This document shows positions 34,140 through 41,723 of a stretch of 64,000 nt of DNA, in pieces. The stretch covers positions 1 to 64,000 of the forward strand of contig CAZPBY010000019.1 in NCBI GenBank assembly GCA_964584785.1, given 5' to 3'. Each line of letters opens with the position of its first letter. The stretch's first letter is position 1. Source of the DNA: JAHFTY01 sp964584785. Lineage in GTDB: Bacteria > Acidobacteriota > Terriglobia > 20CM-2-55-15. Both the position numbers and the translations under genes were made by a program. A model generated the notes under the pieces. It made no database searches. It saw nothing but the letters and a program-made list of their open reading frames with translations, and was not told the origin of the DNA.

Positions 34140-35237
34140 TCAGACTGCCAGGACCCAATCGCTCTGCCTGGTAAGGTTGTCCAGCAGAGCCCTGTCGGCC
34201 GCGGTCGGCAGCGTCTCCTGAAGGTGCCTGGCGTAGGCTTCAGCTGAAAGTAATTCACCGGTGGCGCTGTAGGTTTTGCCGGCGTACTCGCCAATCGACC
34301 GGTGAAACTTCGCGTGCGGCAGCGTGATCTTTGGCTTGCCCTCCGGAATCATTTTGTTCAGAGCTTCGATCAGCTGAGACACTTCACTGAAATAGTGTCC
34401 GCGAGCAAGTTCGTTCAGCTTGTCCCGATCGAAGGCCTCCTGGGTCGCGCCTTCGTCATAGCGCCCTTTGAGACCCCACACGTAAAACCAGGACGCCGAT
34501 GAGGAGTTGTCCACTCCAAAGAGATCGAGGGCCACGGAATACCATTTATTGACGTGCCGCTGGATGACATCGATGGGCACCTTACCCGCCTTGATCACAC
34601 GACTCAGTCCCGTATGGCCTGTGAGCAGGTGATAGAACTCTTCCTGAAGCATCGGCTTCATGCTCGCGGCAAGCGGCTTGAAGCCGGAGTGGCTCAACAT
34701 CGTCAGCTGATACTTGCCGTCGCGATCGACGAGTTCGGTGTAGCAATAAAAATCGAGCCAGGTCTGGACATCCTGATTGAACGCTCCGAGCAGGCGTCCA
34801 TTGTCAAAGGCGCGGCGCTCAAGCAGTTTCTGTGCCTCGAGCTTGCCGGACGAACCGAAGTACTTCACAAGCAGGTAGCTCATCTGCGTTCCGTGACGCA
34901 TTTCCTCTCGCATCACCTTCACAGCGGATTGCAGATCGTAATCGCTGGGCGCGGTTTTCAGCAGGTTGCGCTGTTGTTCGACCGAAGCAAACTCGGTGTC
35001 ACCTTGAAAGGTGATCAGGTGGAGCAGTGAGTCGCGGACGCGCTGATCGGGAATTTGCAGCACGGTTTCCCACTTCGGCCGGCCGGCGTAGTCACCGAAT
35101 TCGATCTCATCGCGATCGACGGCGCCGAACTTCACTTCGAAGTTGTAGTCGCTAAATCTCGAAGTGTCGAGACCGATATCTTTCTGCCACTGGTGAAAGT
35201 AATCCTTCCAGTCGTCGAATGTGCTGATCCTGCCCAT
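34140..35237 (-). CDS. BoxB/PaaA-like di-iron aromatic-CoA oxygenase component
   Basis: 365 residues, helical, with the four-helix di-iron pattern of the phenylacetyl-CoA/benzoyl-CoA epoxidases: Glu82 ('GDTEFASVEQQ'), Glu112-x-x-His115 ('MREEMRHGTQMS'), an acidic helix around residues 155-170 ('QDVQTWLDFYCYTELV') and Glu200-x-x-His203 ('MLQEEFYHLLTGHTG'). The sequence is closer to BoxB than to PaaA, but about 100 residues shorter than studied BoxB. Epoxidation of an aromatic CoA thioester is the expected reaction. The neighbouring regulator of BoxR type supports this, although the true substrate is not known. Confidence 0.82.
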   Translation of the reverse strand: MGRISTFDDWKDYFHQWQKDIGLDTSRFSDYNFEVKFGAVDRDEIEFGDYAGRPKWETVLQIPDQRVRDSLLHLITFQGDTEFASVEQQRNLLKTAPSDYDLQSAVKVMREEMRHGTQMSYLLVKYFGSSGKLEAQKLLERRAFDNGRLLGAFNQDVQTWLDFYCYTELVDRDGKYQLTMLSHSGFKPLAASMKPMLQEEFYHLLTGHTGLSRVIKAGKVPIDVIQRHVNKWYSVALDLFGVDNSSSASWFYVWGLKGRYDEGATQEAFDRDKLNELARGHYFSEVSQLIEALNKMIPEGKPKITLPHAKFHRSIGEYAGKTYSATGELLSAEAYARHLQETLPTAADRALLDNLTRQSDWVLAV

Positions 35238-35255
35238 GATTGCTGAATCCTCCGT

Positions 35256-36038
35256 TCACTTACCCTGAAACTTCGCCACGCGCTTCTCTTTGTAGGCCGC
35301 GAGGCCCTCGGCGGCGTCGCCGCTGGCGAATGCCTGAGCCAGCAGTTCGCGTTCGAACGCCAGACCTTCATACTGGCTGCCCTGCATTCCCGTCTGGATC
35401 GCGCGCTTGATCAAACCGACGGCCTTGCTGGGCTTGTTGGGAGCAACGAACTGCCGCGCGTAATCGATCACCTGATCGAAAAAGTCGTCGCCTTCGAAAA
35501 TGTCTTCGAGAAGTCCGTATTCCAGCGCTTCCTCGAAGGCGATCAACCGTCCCGTCGCCGCGAGTTCGATCGCGCGTGACTTGCCGACGAGACGCGGCAG
35601 ACGCTGAGTCCCGCCCATGCCTGGAATAACACCGAGGTTGACCTCGGCCAGGCCCATGCGTCCGGCATTTTTCTTTGCGATACGGATGTCGCACGCCATC
35701 GCGATCTCGAGGCCGCCGCCCGCGCAGTGACCGTTGATCGCGGCGATCACCAGCTTTGGTGTGTTCTCGAGCCGCGCCAGCGTTTCGTGACCGAAGAGCG
35801 CGAACTGATTGCGAAACTCCGTGCTTTCGCGAAACAACATGTTGATGTCGGCACCGGCGCAGAAAAATTTCTCGCCCGCGCCGCGAATGACAATGACATG
35901 GACGCTGGTGTCGAACCGCGCATTGACGATCGCCGAATCCATCAGCTTCAGGCTCTCCAGCGAATACGCATTCGCCGGAGGGTTGTTCAATTCGATGATT
36001 CCGATCCCGTTTTCCGCCCGATATTCAATGAGAGCCAT
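35256..36038 (-). CDS. Enoyl-CoA hydratase/isomerase (crotonase family)
   Basis: 260 residues from the ATG at 36038, the standard length of a crotonase. Both catalytic glutamates of hydratases are present: one in 'GHCAGGGLEIAMACDIRIA' and one in 'GLAEVNLGVIPGMGGTQRL'. The oxyanion-hole region is 'GAGEKFFCAGADINML'. It is too short to be BoxC (the dihydrolase of the box pathway, about 550 residues), so it more likely acts in the lower beta-oxidation-like steps. The start overlaps the end of the upstream aldehyde dehydrogenase by 14 nt. Confidence 0.92.
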   Translation of the reverse strand: MALIEYRAENGIGIIELNNPPANAYSLESLKLMDSAIVNARFDTSVHVIVIRGAGEKFFCAGADINMLFRESTEFRNQFALFGHETLARLENTPKLVIAAINGHCAGGGLEIAMACDIRIAKKNAGRMGLAEVNLGVIPGMGGTQRLPRLVGKSRAIELAATGRLIAFEEALEYGLLEDIFEGDDFFDQVIDYARQFVAPNKPSKAVGLIKRAIQTGMQGSQYEGLAFERELLAQAFASGDAAEGLAAYKEKRVAKFQGK

Positions 36039-37476
36039 GCTCGTCCTTCCCGTACACCACAGACTTGGTTTCCATGTAGTAATCCAGCGCTTCGTTTCCG
36101 TGTTCTTTGCCAAGGCCGCTTTGCTTGACGCCGCCAAACGGCAGTTCGTCGAAGATGATCTGCGGAGAGTTGATCCAGGTGTATCCGGCCTCGAGACGCT
36201 CGGCCGCTTCATTCGCTTTGTCGATATCGCGGGTCCAGATCGAAGAACCCAATCCATAGATCGAGCTGTTCGCTTTTTCGATCGCTTCGTCGAGCGATTG
36301 GACGCGCATTAGCGGAAGCGCCGGTCCGAACACTTCCTCGGTCACGACTTTCGACCGTTCGTCGACGTCGACCAATATCGTCGGGAGATAGAAGTTTCCC
36401 TTCTCAAACGCTGCGCCCTCCGGACGTTTTCCGCCGGCCAGAACGCGAGCGCCCCTTTTCACGGCGTCGGCGACCTGGTCCTCCACTTCAGCGCGCTGTG
36501 CGGCCGTGTGCAGGGGTCCGACGAGGATCCCATGCTCGAGTCCATTGCCGACCTTCAACTTTTCCACACGAGGCATGAGCTTCGAAATGAATTCGTCGAA
36601 GACCTTGTCGAAAACATAAAGCCGCTTGATGGCGAGACACGCCTGGCCGCAGTTGAAGAATCGGCCGACGGATGCGGCGCTGGCGGCTTCGTCGATGTTC
36701 GCGTCATCGCAGACGATCATGGGATCGCTGCCTCCCAATTCGAGCGTGACGCGCTTCACGGTCTGGGCGGCCACTTCCATCACATGCCGCCCGGTTGAAG
36801 TCGCGCCGGTGAATCCGACCTTGCGGACACGCGGATCCCGCAGGATCGCCTCACCAACAATTTTCGCCGGTCCTGGCACGATGTTCAGAACACCGGGCGG
36901 AATCCCGGCTTCATTCATGATCTGGATGGCTGCGATGTCCGTCAGAGGTGTCGTGCCGGCCGGTTTCACCACGACGGTGTTGCCGCAAAGCAGCGCCGGC
37001 CCGATCTTGTTACCGAGGAGGGACAGCGGAAAATTCCAGGGAACGATCGCGCCGCACACGCCGATCGGCTTTTTGATGATGACGCCGAACCGGCGGTCAT
37101 CAAGTTGAGGGACATATCCGCCGCGAATGCTCTTGGACATTCCCGCATAGTGATCGAGCGTGTGGACGAAACGCCGCACTTCGAGCACGGCTTCACGTAT
37201 GGGTTTGCCCTGTTCCTGCGTGAGGATCCTGGCAAGCTCCTTCTCGCGTTCCCTGACCCTGTGGCCCGCTTCGAACAGGATTTCGCCTCGACGCGCCGGC
37301 GGTGTTTTCGACCAGGACCTCAAGGCGGACTCCGCTGCGTCGATCGCTCGATTCGTATCCTGCGCCGTTGCGGCAGCGGCACGATCGACGACTTCGCCCG
37401 TCGCCGGATTGCGGATCTCCGATGTGCCGCCGTCGGAGGCGTTGCACCGTTCTCCTGCAATAATCATCTGAGCCAT
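36025..37476 (-). CDS. NAD(P)-dependent aldehyde dehydrogenase
   Basis: 483 residues from the ATG at 37476, 4 nt after the preceding ALDH frame. All class marks are present: 'GVCGAIVPWNFPLSLLGNKI', 'VVKPAGTTPLT', the Rossmann 'VGFTGATSTGRHV', catalytic Glu in 'LELGGSDP' and catalytic Cys in 'VGRFFNCGQACLAIKRLYV'. The C-terminal 'ELPFGGVKQSGLGKEHG' is standard. By position it could oxidise the semialdehyde produced after aromatic ring opening, as BoxD does in the box pathway, but the sequence looks like a general succinate-semialdehyde-type enzyme. It is intact, unlike its upstream paralogue. Confidence 0.92.
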   Translation of the reverse strand: MAQMIIAGERCNASDGGTSEIRNPATGEVVDRAAAATAQDTNRAIDAAESALRSWSKTPPARRGEILFEAGHRVREREKELARILTQEQGKPIREAVLEVRRFVHTLDHYAGMSKSIRGGYVPQLDDRRFGVIIKKPIGVCGAIVPWNFPLSLLGNKIGPALLCGNTVVVKPAGTTPLTDIAAIQIMNEAGIPPGVLNIVPGPAKIVGEAILRDPRVRKVGFTGATSTGRHVMEVAAQTVKRVTLELGGSDPMIVCDDANIDEAASAASVGRFFNCGQACLAIKRLYVFDKVFDEFISKLMPRVEKLKVGNGLEHGILVGPLHTAAQRAEVEDQVADAVKRGARVLAGGKRPEGAAFEKGNFYLPTILVDVDERSKVVTEEVFGPALPLMRVQSLDEAIEKANSSIYGLGSSIWTRDIDKANEAAERLEAGYTWINSPQIIFDELPFGGVKQSGLGKEHGNEALDYYMETKSVVYGKDEHGSH

Positions 37477-37480
37477 ATCC

Positions 37481-38917
37481 TTACGGGGTCGCGATGACGA
37501 CGCCTTTTGTCTCCAGGTAATACTCCAACGCTTCCGGACCATGCTCGCGGCCGAAGCCGCTGTACTTCACGCCGCCGAAGGGCATTTCGTCGTAGCCGAT
37601 GTGCAGCGAGTTGATCCACACATTGCCCGCCTCGATCCTCTCGGCCGCGCGTCGAGCCTTGCCAAGGTCTTTGGTCCAGACGGAAGAGCCGAGGCCGTAA
37701 TCGGAGCTGTTCGCTTTCGCAATACCTTCATCGAGATCCCTCACCTTGAATACCGGCAACAGCGGGCCGAATGTCTCTTCCTTCACCGCACGTGCATCTT
37801 CCGGAACACCGGCAACCACGGTCGGCAAATAGAAGAAACCCTTCTCGAACTCCGCGCCTTCGGGACGCTTGCCGCCAATCAACACTTTGGCGCCGCGTTT
37901 CTTCGCGTCCTCCACCTGGGCCTCGATTTCGTCGCGCTGGACTTTGGTGTGCATCGGACCGAGGCGAGTAGCTTTATCGAGACCGTTTCCTACCGTGAGC
38001 TTCTGAACCTTGCCGAGCAGCTTCTCGACGAATTGATCGTAGACACTTTCGACAATGTACAGGCGCTTCACCGCGAGGCACGCCTGGCCGGGTTTGAGGA
38101 ACAGTCAAAGGTAAGCGGCAGGCAGTGCCTTGCCCAGGTCGCCGACTTCGACGAAGGTCATCGGATCGATGCCGCCGAGCTCGAGAGTCACTCGGTTCAT
38201 CTGCGAACCCGCGACCGACACCACGTGCTGGCCCGTTTTGCTCTCGCCGGTAAATGCGATACGGCGCACTTTCGGGTTTCGCAGTAATTCTTCGCCGACC
38301 ACTCCACCCGGACCGGTGATCACGTTCAAAACGCCTTTCGGAAGGCCCGCCTGATTCAGGAGCTCGATGATGCGGATCGTCGTCAGAGGGGTTGTGGACG
38401 CGGGCTTGACGACAACGGTGCAGCCCGCCGCAAGCGCCGGACCGACCTTCGTGCCCATAAGCGTGATCGGAAAGTTCCACGGAACGATGGCGCCGCAAAC
38501 GCCGACAGGCTGCTTCAGCACCATGCCGTACATCTTGTTATCGGGAAGCGGAACATAGGAGCCGCGGATCTTGGAGGCAAGTCCGGCGTAGAAGTTCATG
38601 CCGTGGAGAAAGTGTTCGATTTCACGCTGCGAATCGCCGACGGGTTTACCCTGCTCCTTGGTGAGAAGAACCGACAGATCGGGAAGTTCCTTCCTGACGG
38701 CTTCGATTCCCTTGAGGATCAGCTGCGCTCTGGCCTCCGCCGGCGTGTCGGCCCACGCGGGGAACGCCGCAGCCGCCGCGTCGATGGCCGTGCGGGCATC
38801 GGCTTCATTGCCCTTCGGCGCGCTGTCGACCACGTCTCCCGTGGCGGGATTGATCACGTCGTAACTTTGGCCGGAGCCGGCAGCAACCGATTCTCCACCG
38901 ATGAACATTTTCGCCAT
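37481..38917 (-). pseudogene. Aldehyde dehydrogenase interrupted by one in-frame TGA
   Basis: A single frame of 478 residues' length from the ATG at 38917, broken only by TGA at 38107-38105. The N-terminal part has 'GVCGAIVPWNFPITLMGTKV', 'VVKPASTTPLT', 'IAFTGESKTGQHV' and 'LELGGIDP'. The C-terminal part begins right after the stop with 'LFLKPGQACLAVKRLYI', which carries the catalytic Cys, and ends 'EMPFGGVKYSGFGREHG'. The downstream paralogue has Gly at the stop position (VGRFFNCGQAC). Gly GGA to TGA is one base change. It is either a fresh nonsense mutation, a sequencing error, or readthrough; selenocysteine is not expected at this position. Confidence 0.8.
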
Positions 38918-38955
38918 GTTTGTATGCCTCCATCTCGCGTTGATGAAACAAGTAC

Positions 38956-39000
38956 TATATTGCGCATTGTGTGGCGCGTCAACATGCAGTATATTGCTCA
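38956..39000. promoter_or_regulatory. Tandem operator-like repeats between the regulator and the aromatic operon
   Basis: TATATTGCGCA (38956-38966) and TATATTGCTCA (38990-39000) are direct repeats 34 nt apart, about three helical turns, in the 92 nt between the divergent starts. Flanking bases also agree (…CAT.G after each repeat). They are the best candidates for binding by the BoxR/BzdR-type regulator encoded next to them. The second repeat ends 9 nt before the regulator's ATG. Confidence 0.6.
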
Positions 39001-39009
39001 TCGACCGCT

Positions 39010-39768
39010 ATGACCAGGCACCACAAGGAACCCGCCGCCCTGCTCTCCGAAATCGGATCACGGGTGCGCTCAAGGCGGTCGGCCATGGGCTGGACGTTGA
39101 AGGATGTCGCCGAACGTTCGGGCGTTTCGACGAGATTCCTTTCGGACCTGGAAAGCGGGAAAGGCAACATTTCGGTCGTTCGACTGGCCGACATCGCACG
39201 CTCGCTCGACGTTTCCCTGGCTTCATTGTTTCCCTCCGAAGACCGCGGCAGGCTTTCGAACACGATCGTCGCTCTCGTCGGTTTGCGCGGCGCGGGAAAG
39301 TCGACAATCGGTGTCGCGCTCGCCAAGCGTCTGGGCGTGCCGTTTATCGAACTGGACGCGGTGATCGAGAAGGAAGCGCATCTGTCGCTCGCCGAACTGT
39401 TCTCTATGCACGGCGAAGGATATTACAAACGCCTGGCATACGACGCTCTCCTGAAGATATTCGCGAAGGCGGAACGCGCTGTTGTCGCAGTCGGCGGGTC
39501 GGTCGTCACCGATCCCGAGACGTGGCAGCTCCTGAAGAGGCGGGCACATACCGTATGGTTGAAGGCCACGCCGGAAGATCACTGGAAGCGCGTCCTCGGC
39601 CAGGGCGACACGCGCCCGATGGCCAACCGCAAGTCCGCCATGGCGGAACTGCGGTCGATTCTGTCGATCCGCTCGCCGCTTTACGCGGAAGCCGCACAAA
39701 CAATCGACACCAGCAACGTCCGCCTGAAGGAAGCCGTCCGCCTGATCGAGCGACACCACGCCTCTTAA
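39010..39768 (+). CDS. BoxR/BzdR-type regulator: XRE helix-turn-helix fused to shikimate-kinase-like domain
   Basis: 252 residues from the ATG at 39010. Residues about 13-70 form an XRE-type DNA-binding domain ('GWTLKDVAERSGVSTRFLSDLESGKGNISV' core). After a short linker comes a shikimate-kinase-like fold with Walker A 'GLRGAGKST' (91-99), 'FIELDAVIEKEA', 'VAVGGSVV' and 'RSPLYAEAA'. This rare fusion defines BzdR and BoxR, repressors of benzoate degradation in which the kinase-like domain senses benzoyl-CoA. Divergent placement to the BoxB-like operon strongly suggests it controls that operon in response to an aromatic CoA thioester. Confidence 0.9.
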   Translation: MTRHHKEPAALLSEIGSRVRSRRSAMGWTLKDVAERSGVSTRFLSDLESGKGNISVVRLADIARSLDVSLASLFPSEDRGRLSNTIVALVGLRGAGKSTIGVALAKRLGVPFIELDAVIEKEAHLSLAELFSMHGEGYYKRLAYDALLKIFAKAERAVVAVGGSVVTDPETWQLLKRRAHTVWLKATPEDHWKRVLGQGDTRPMANRKSAMAELRSILSIRSPLYAEAAQTIDTSNVRLKEAVRLIERHHAS

Positions 39769-39783
39769 CAAATACATAGGAAA

Positions 39784-39945
39784 AAGGAATTTAGAAATCG
39801 CACGAGTCCCGCATTGCTAATCCGAAAACACAAATCTCAGATTGAACCGCCCGGCATCGCGAACTGGCAAATTCAATTTGAGATTTGTGTTTTCGGATAG
39901 TTTCGGATTGGCAATGCAGGACGCGTCCATTTTTCTAAATTCCTT
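39784..39945. repeat. Long hairpin repeat, family A copy 1
   Basis: Arms of about 75 nt run inward from AAGGAATTTAGAAA (39784) and its complement ending at 39945. Inner parts such as AATCCGAAAACACAAATCTCA are repeated inverted. The termini and the inner 'TTCAATTTGAGATTT' are shared with the element at 61098-61254, so this is a dispersed, MITE-like family. No coding capacity. Confidence 0.85.
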
Positions 39946-39961
39946 CAGACTCAGTTGCGGC

Positions 39962-39990
39962 TTGACAAGGGCTCATCTCCGGAGTATCTG
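39962..39990 (+). promoter_or_regulatory. Probable promoter of the PadR-ABC operon
   Basis: TTGACA (39962-39967), a 17-nt spacer and TATCTG (39985-39990) lie 37 nt before the PadR ATG. The -35 box is perfect and the -10 box weak, which would suit regulated expression. Confidence 0.5.
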
Positions 39991-40026
39991 TATCGCATGA
40001 CGTTATATCGACAAAGAGGATAGGAG

Positions 40027-40422
40027 ATGAAAAAACATCGAGCATCGAAGACGGCGGTAAAGGCGCCCGAAGAGTTCCTGCCGCTGTCGGCCCCGGTCCT
40101 GCACATCCTGCTTGCGCTTGCGGACGGCGAAGCGCATGGCTACGCGATCATGCAGGATGTCGCACAACGAAGCGACGGCGTCGTCCGGCTCGGCCCCGGC
40201 ACGCTCTATGGCGCGATTGGCCGCATGCTGGAAGACCGGCTCATCGAAGAATCGCAGGAACGGCCCGACCCTTCTCTGGACGACTCGCGCCGTCGTTATT
40301 ACCGCCTCACCCCTTACGGCGGCGAGGTTCTCGCGGCCGAAACCAAGCGATTGGCCGTGCTGCTGCGGGCGGCGCGATCGAGCAAAGCCATCCGAAGCAT
40401 GAAACCCGCCGAGGAGCGATGA
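40027..40422 (+). CDS. PadR-family transcriptional regulator
   Basis: 131 residues. The winged-helix core is clear: 'LSAPVLHILLALADGEAHGYAIMQDVAQRSDGVVRLGPGTLYGAIGRMLEDRLIEES' covers about residues 20-75, followed by 'RRRYYRLTPYGGEVLAAET'. It has an AGGATAGGAG ribosome site before the ATG. Its TGA overlaps the next start (ATGA), so it heads a four-gene operon encoding an ABC exporter. Regulators of this group often respond to phenolic or antibiotic-like molecules and control adjacent pumps; the ligand here is unknown. It differs from the ADOP-linked PadR near 3.6 kb. Confidence 0.9.
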   Translation: MKKHRASKTAVKAPEEFLPLSAPVLHILLALADGEAHGYAIMQDVAQRSDGVVRLGPGTLYGAIGRMLEDRLIEESQERPDPSLDDSRRRYYRLTPYGGEVLAAETKRLAVLLRAARSSKAIRSMKPAEER

Positions 40423-40904
40423 TGCTGAAACGTGAACACATTCTGGATTGCTCCACTCAGGTTTATTCATGGTTCTTATCGCTCTACCCCGACAGGTTTC
40501 GCGCACGATTCAGCGCGGAGATGCTGCAGATCTTTCGTGACTGCCTCGGCGATGAGCAGGGCGTTCATCTCTGTCGCTTCTGGATGCGAACGCTCAAGGA
40601 TCTCGTGTTTTCCCTGACTCGCGAGTGGCGCCGGGAAACAGTCATCGGCGGCGGCGAGGTGGATTACACGGGGTTGGCGGACGCGTTCATGATCACGATC
40701 GTGGCCGGCACAAACCTGCTCGGATGGGGAGCCGCAGGATCGGTATTCGCGGTCCGATCGCTTGCATCGACGGGGCTTTTCAGGTCGTCGGCGAACGTGC
40801 TTCTGGGAGTGCTGACACTTCCGATGGCCGCGTTGATCGGTATTGCATGCGCGTTGATTGTGGCCCGGCTCAGCCGCGTCGAATGCAATCGAATTACGGC
40901 ATGA
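40419..40904 (+). CDS. Small membrane protein of PadR-ABC operons
   Basis: 161 residues. The first part is soluble ('YSWFLSLYPDRFRARFSAEMLQIFRD', a stretch often found in proteins encoded beside PadR genes in Acidobacteriota), and the second has two hydrophobic helices ('AFMITIVAGTNLLGWGAAGSVFAV' and 'LLGVLTLPMAALIGIACALIV'). The start overlaps the PadR stop by 4 nt. No enzymatic motif is visible. It may be an accessory part of the pump encoded downstream. Confidence 0.75.
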   Translation: MMLKREHILDCSTQVYSWFLSLYPDRFRARFSAEMLQIFRDCLGDEQGVHLCRFWMRTLKDLVFSLTREWRRETVIGGGEVDYTGLADAFMITIVAGTNLLGWGAAGSVFAVRSLASTGLFRSSANVLLGVLTLPMAALIGIACALIVARLSRVECNRITA

Positions 40905-40955
40905 GCGGAGCGAATGTGAGCCCGACAGGGCGAAACCATAAATAAAAGGACAGCG

Positions 40956-41723
40956 GTGCTCGTCGCGCGCGACCTCCGGAAGAATTATGGATCGTTAATC
41001 GCCGTTAACGCCGTCAGTTTTTCCATCGCCGCGGGAGAGATTCTCGGCTACATCGGTCCGAACGGCGCCGGCAAGAGCACAACTGTCAAGATGATTACCG
41101 GCCTGATCGAACCCACAGCCGGTGAAGTGCTGTTCGAAGGCCGTCCGATCCGCGACGACCTCGCGAGCTACAAGCGGCAAATCGGTTACGTTCCGGAAGA
41201 GCCCAATCTTTATCCCTACCTGACGGGTCGCGAATACCTCGACATGGTCGGCGCGTTGCGCGCCATTCCGCAGAGAGTGCGGCTCGAAAAGATCGATGCA
41301 CTGCTAAAACTGTTCTCGCTGCACCCGCAGCGTCATATCGCGTTGTCGTCGTACTCGAAGGGCATGCGGCAAAAAGTGCTGTTGATCTCGGGACTCCTGC
41401 ACAACCCCAGCCTGATTGTTTTCGACGAGCCGTTATCCGGACTCGACGTCACGTCCGCTTTCATCTTCCGGAAGCTGATTGCCAGTCTCGCCAGGCAGGG
41501 CAAAGCGATCTTCTATTGCTCGCACGTTCTGGAAGTGGTCGAGAAACTCTGCACGCATCTTCTGATCTTGCGCAAAGGAGCCGTCGTCGCTCATGGACGG
41601 ACCCGGGACGTTCTTGATCAGCTCAATAAACCCACACTGGAAGAAACGTTCGCTCAGCTCAATCCCGAATTGGATGCCGGCGCAATAGCGGCTGAAATCG
41701 TGGATGTCGTATGTACGACCTAG
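40956..41723 (+). CDS. ABC exporter ATP-binding protein
   Basis: 255 residues from a GTG at 40956. Walker A 'GPNGAGKST', Q-loop 'QIGYVPEEPNLYPYLTG', a signature variant 'LSSYSKGMRQKVLL' and Walker B 'LIVFDEPLSGLD' are all present, with the H-loop in 'IFYCSHVLEVVEKLC'. It is of the DrrA/CcmA-like exporter class. Its last 13 nt overlap the start of the permease gene. It energises the large membrane protein encoded next; substrate unknown. Confidence 0.92.
   Translation: MLVARDLRKNYGSLIAVNAVSFSIAAGEILGYIGPNGAGKSTTVKMITGLIEPTAGEVLFEGRPIRDDLASYKRQIGYVPEEPNLYPYLTGREYLDMVGALRAIPQRVRLEKIDALLKLFSLHPQRHIALSSYSKGMRQKVLLISGLLHNPSLIVFDEPLSGLDVTSAFIFRKLIASLARQGKAIFYCSHVLEVVEKLCTHLLILRKGAVVAHGRTRDVLDQLNKPTLEETFAQLNPELDAGAIAAEIVDVVCTT

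Noticed and set aside
35256..36038. Crotonase as BoxC
   Set aside because: It is 260 residues with both hydratase glutamates, whereas BoxC is about twice as long; it is an ordinary enoyl-CoA hydratase.
38041..38107. Selenocysteine at the TGA of the interrupted aldehyde dehydrogenase
   Set aside because: The paralogue has Gly at this place, the true catalytic Cys is still present nine residues later, and only a weak 4-bp hairpin follows.
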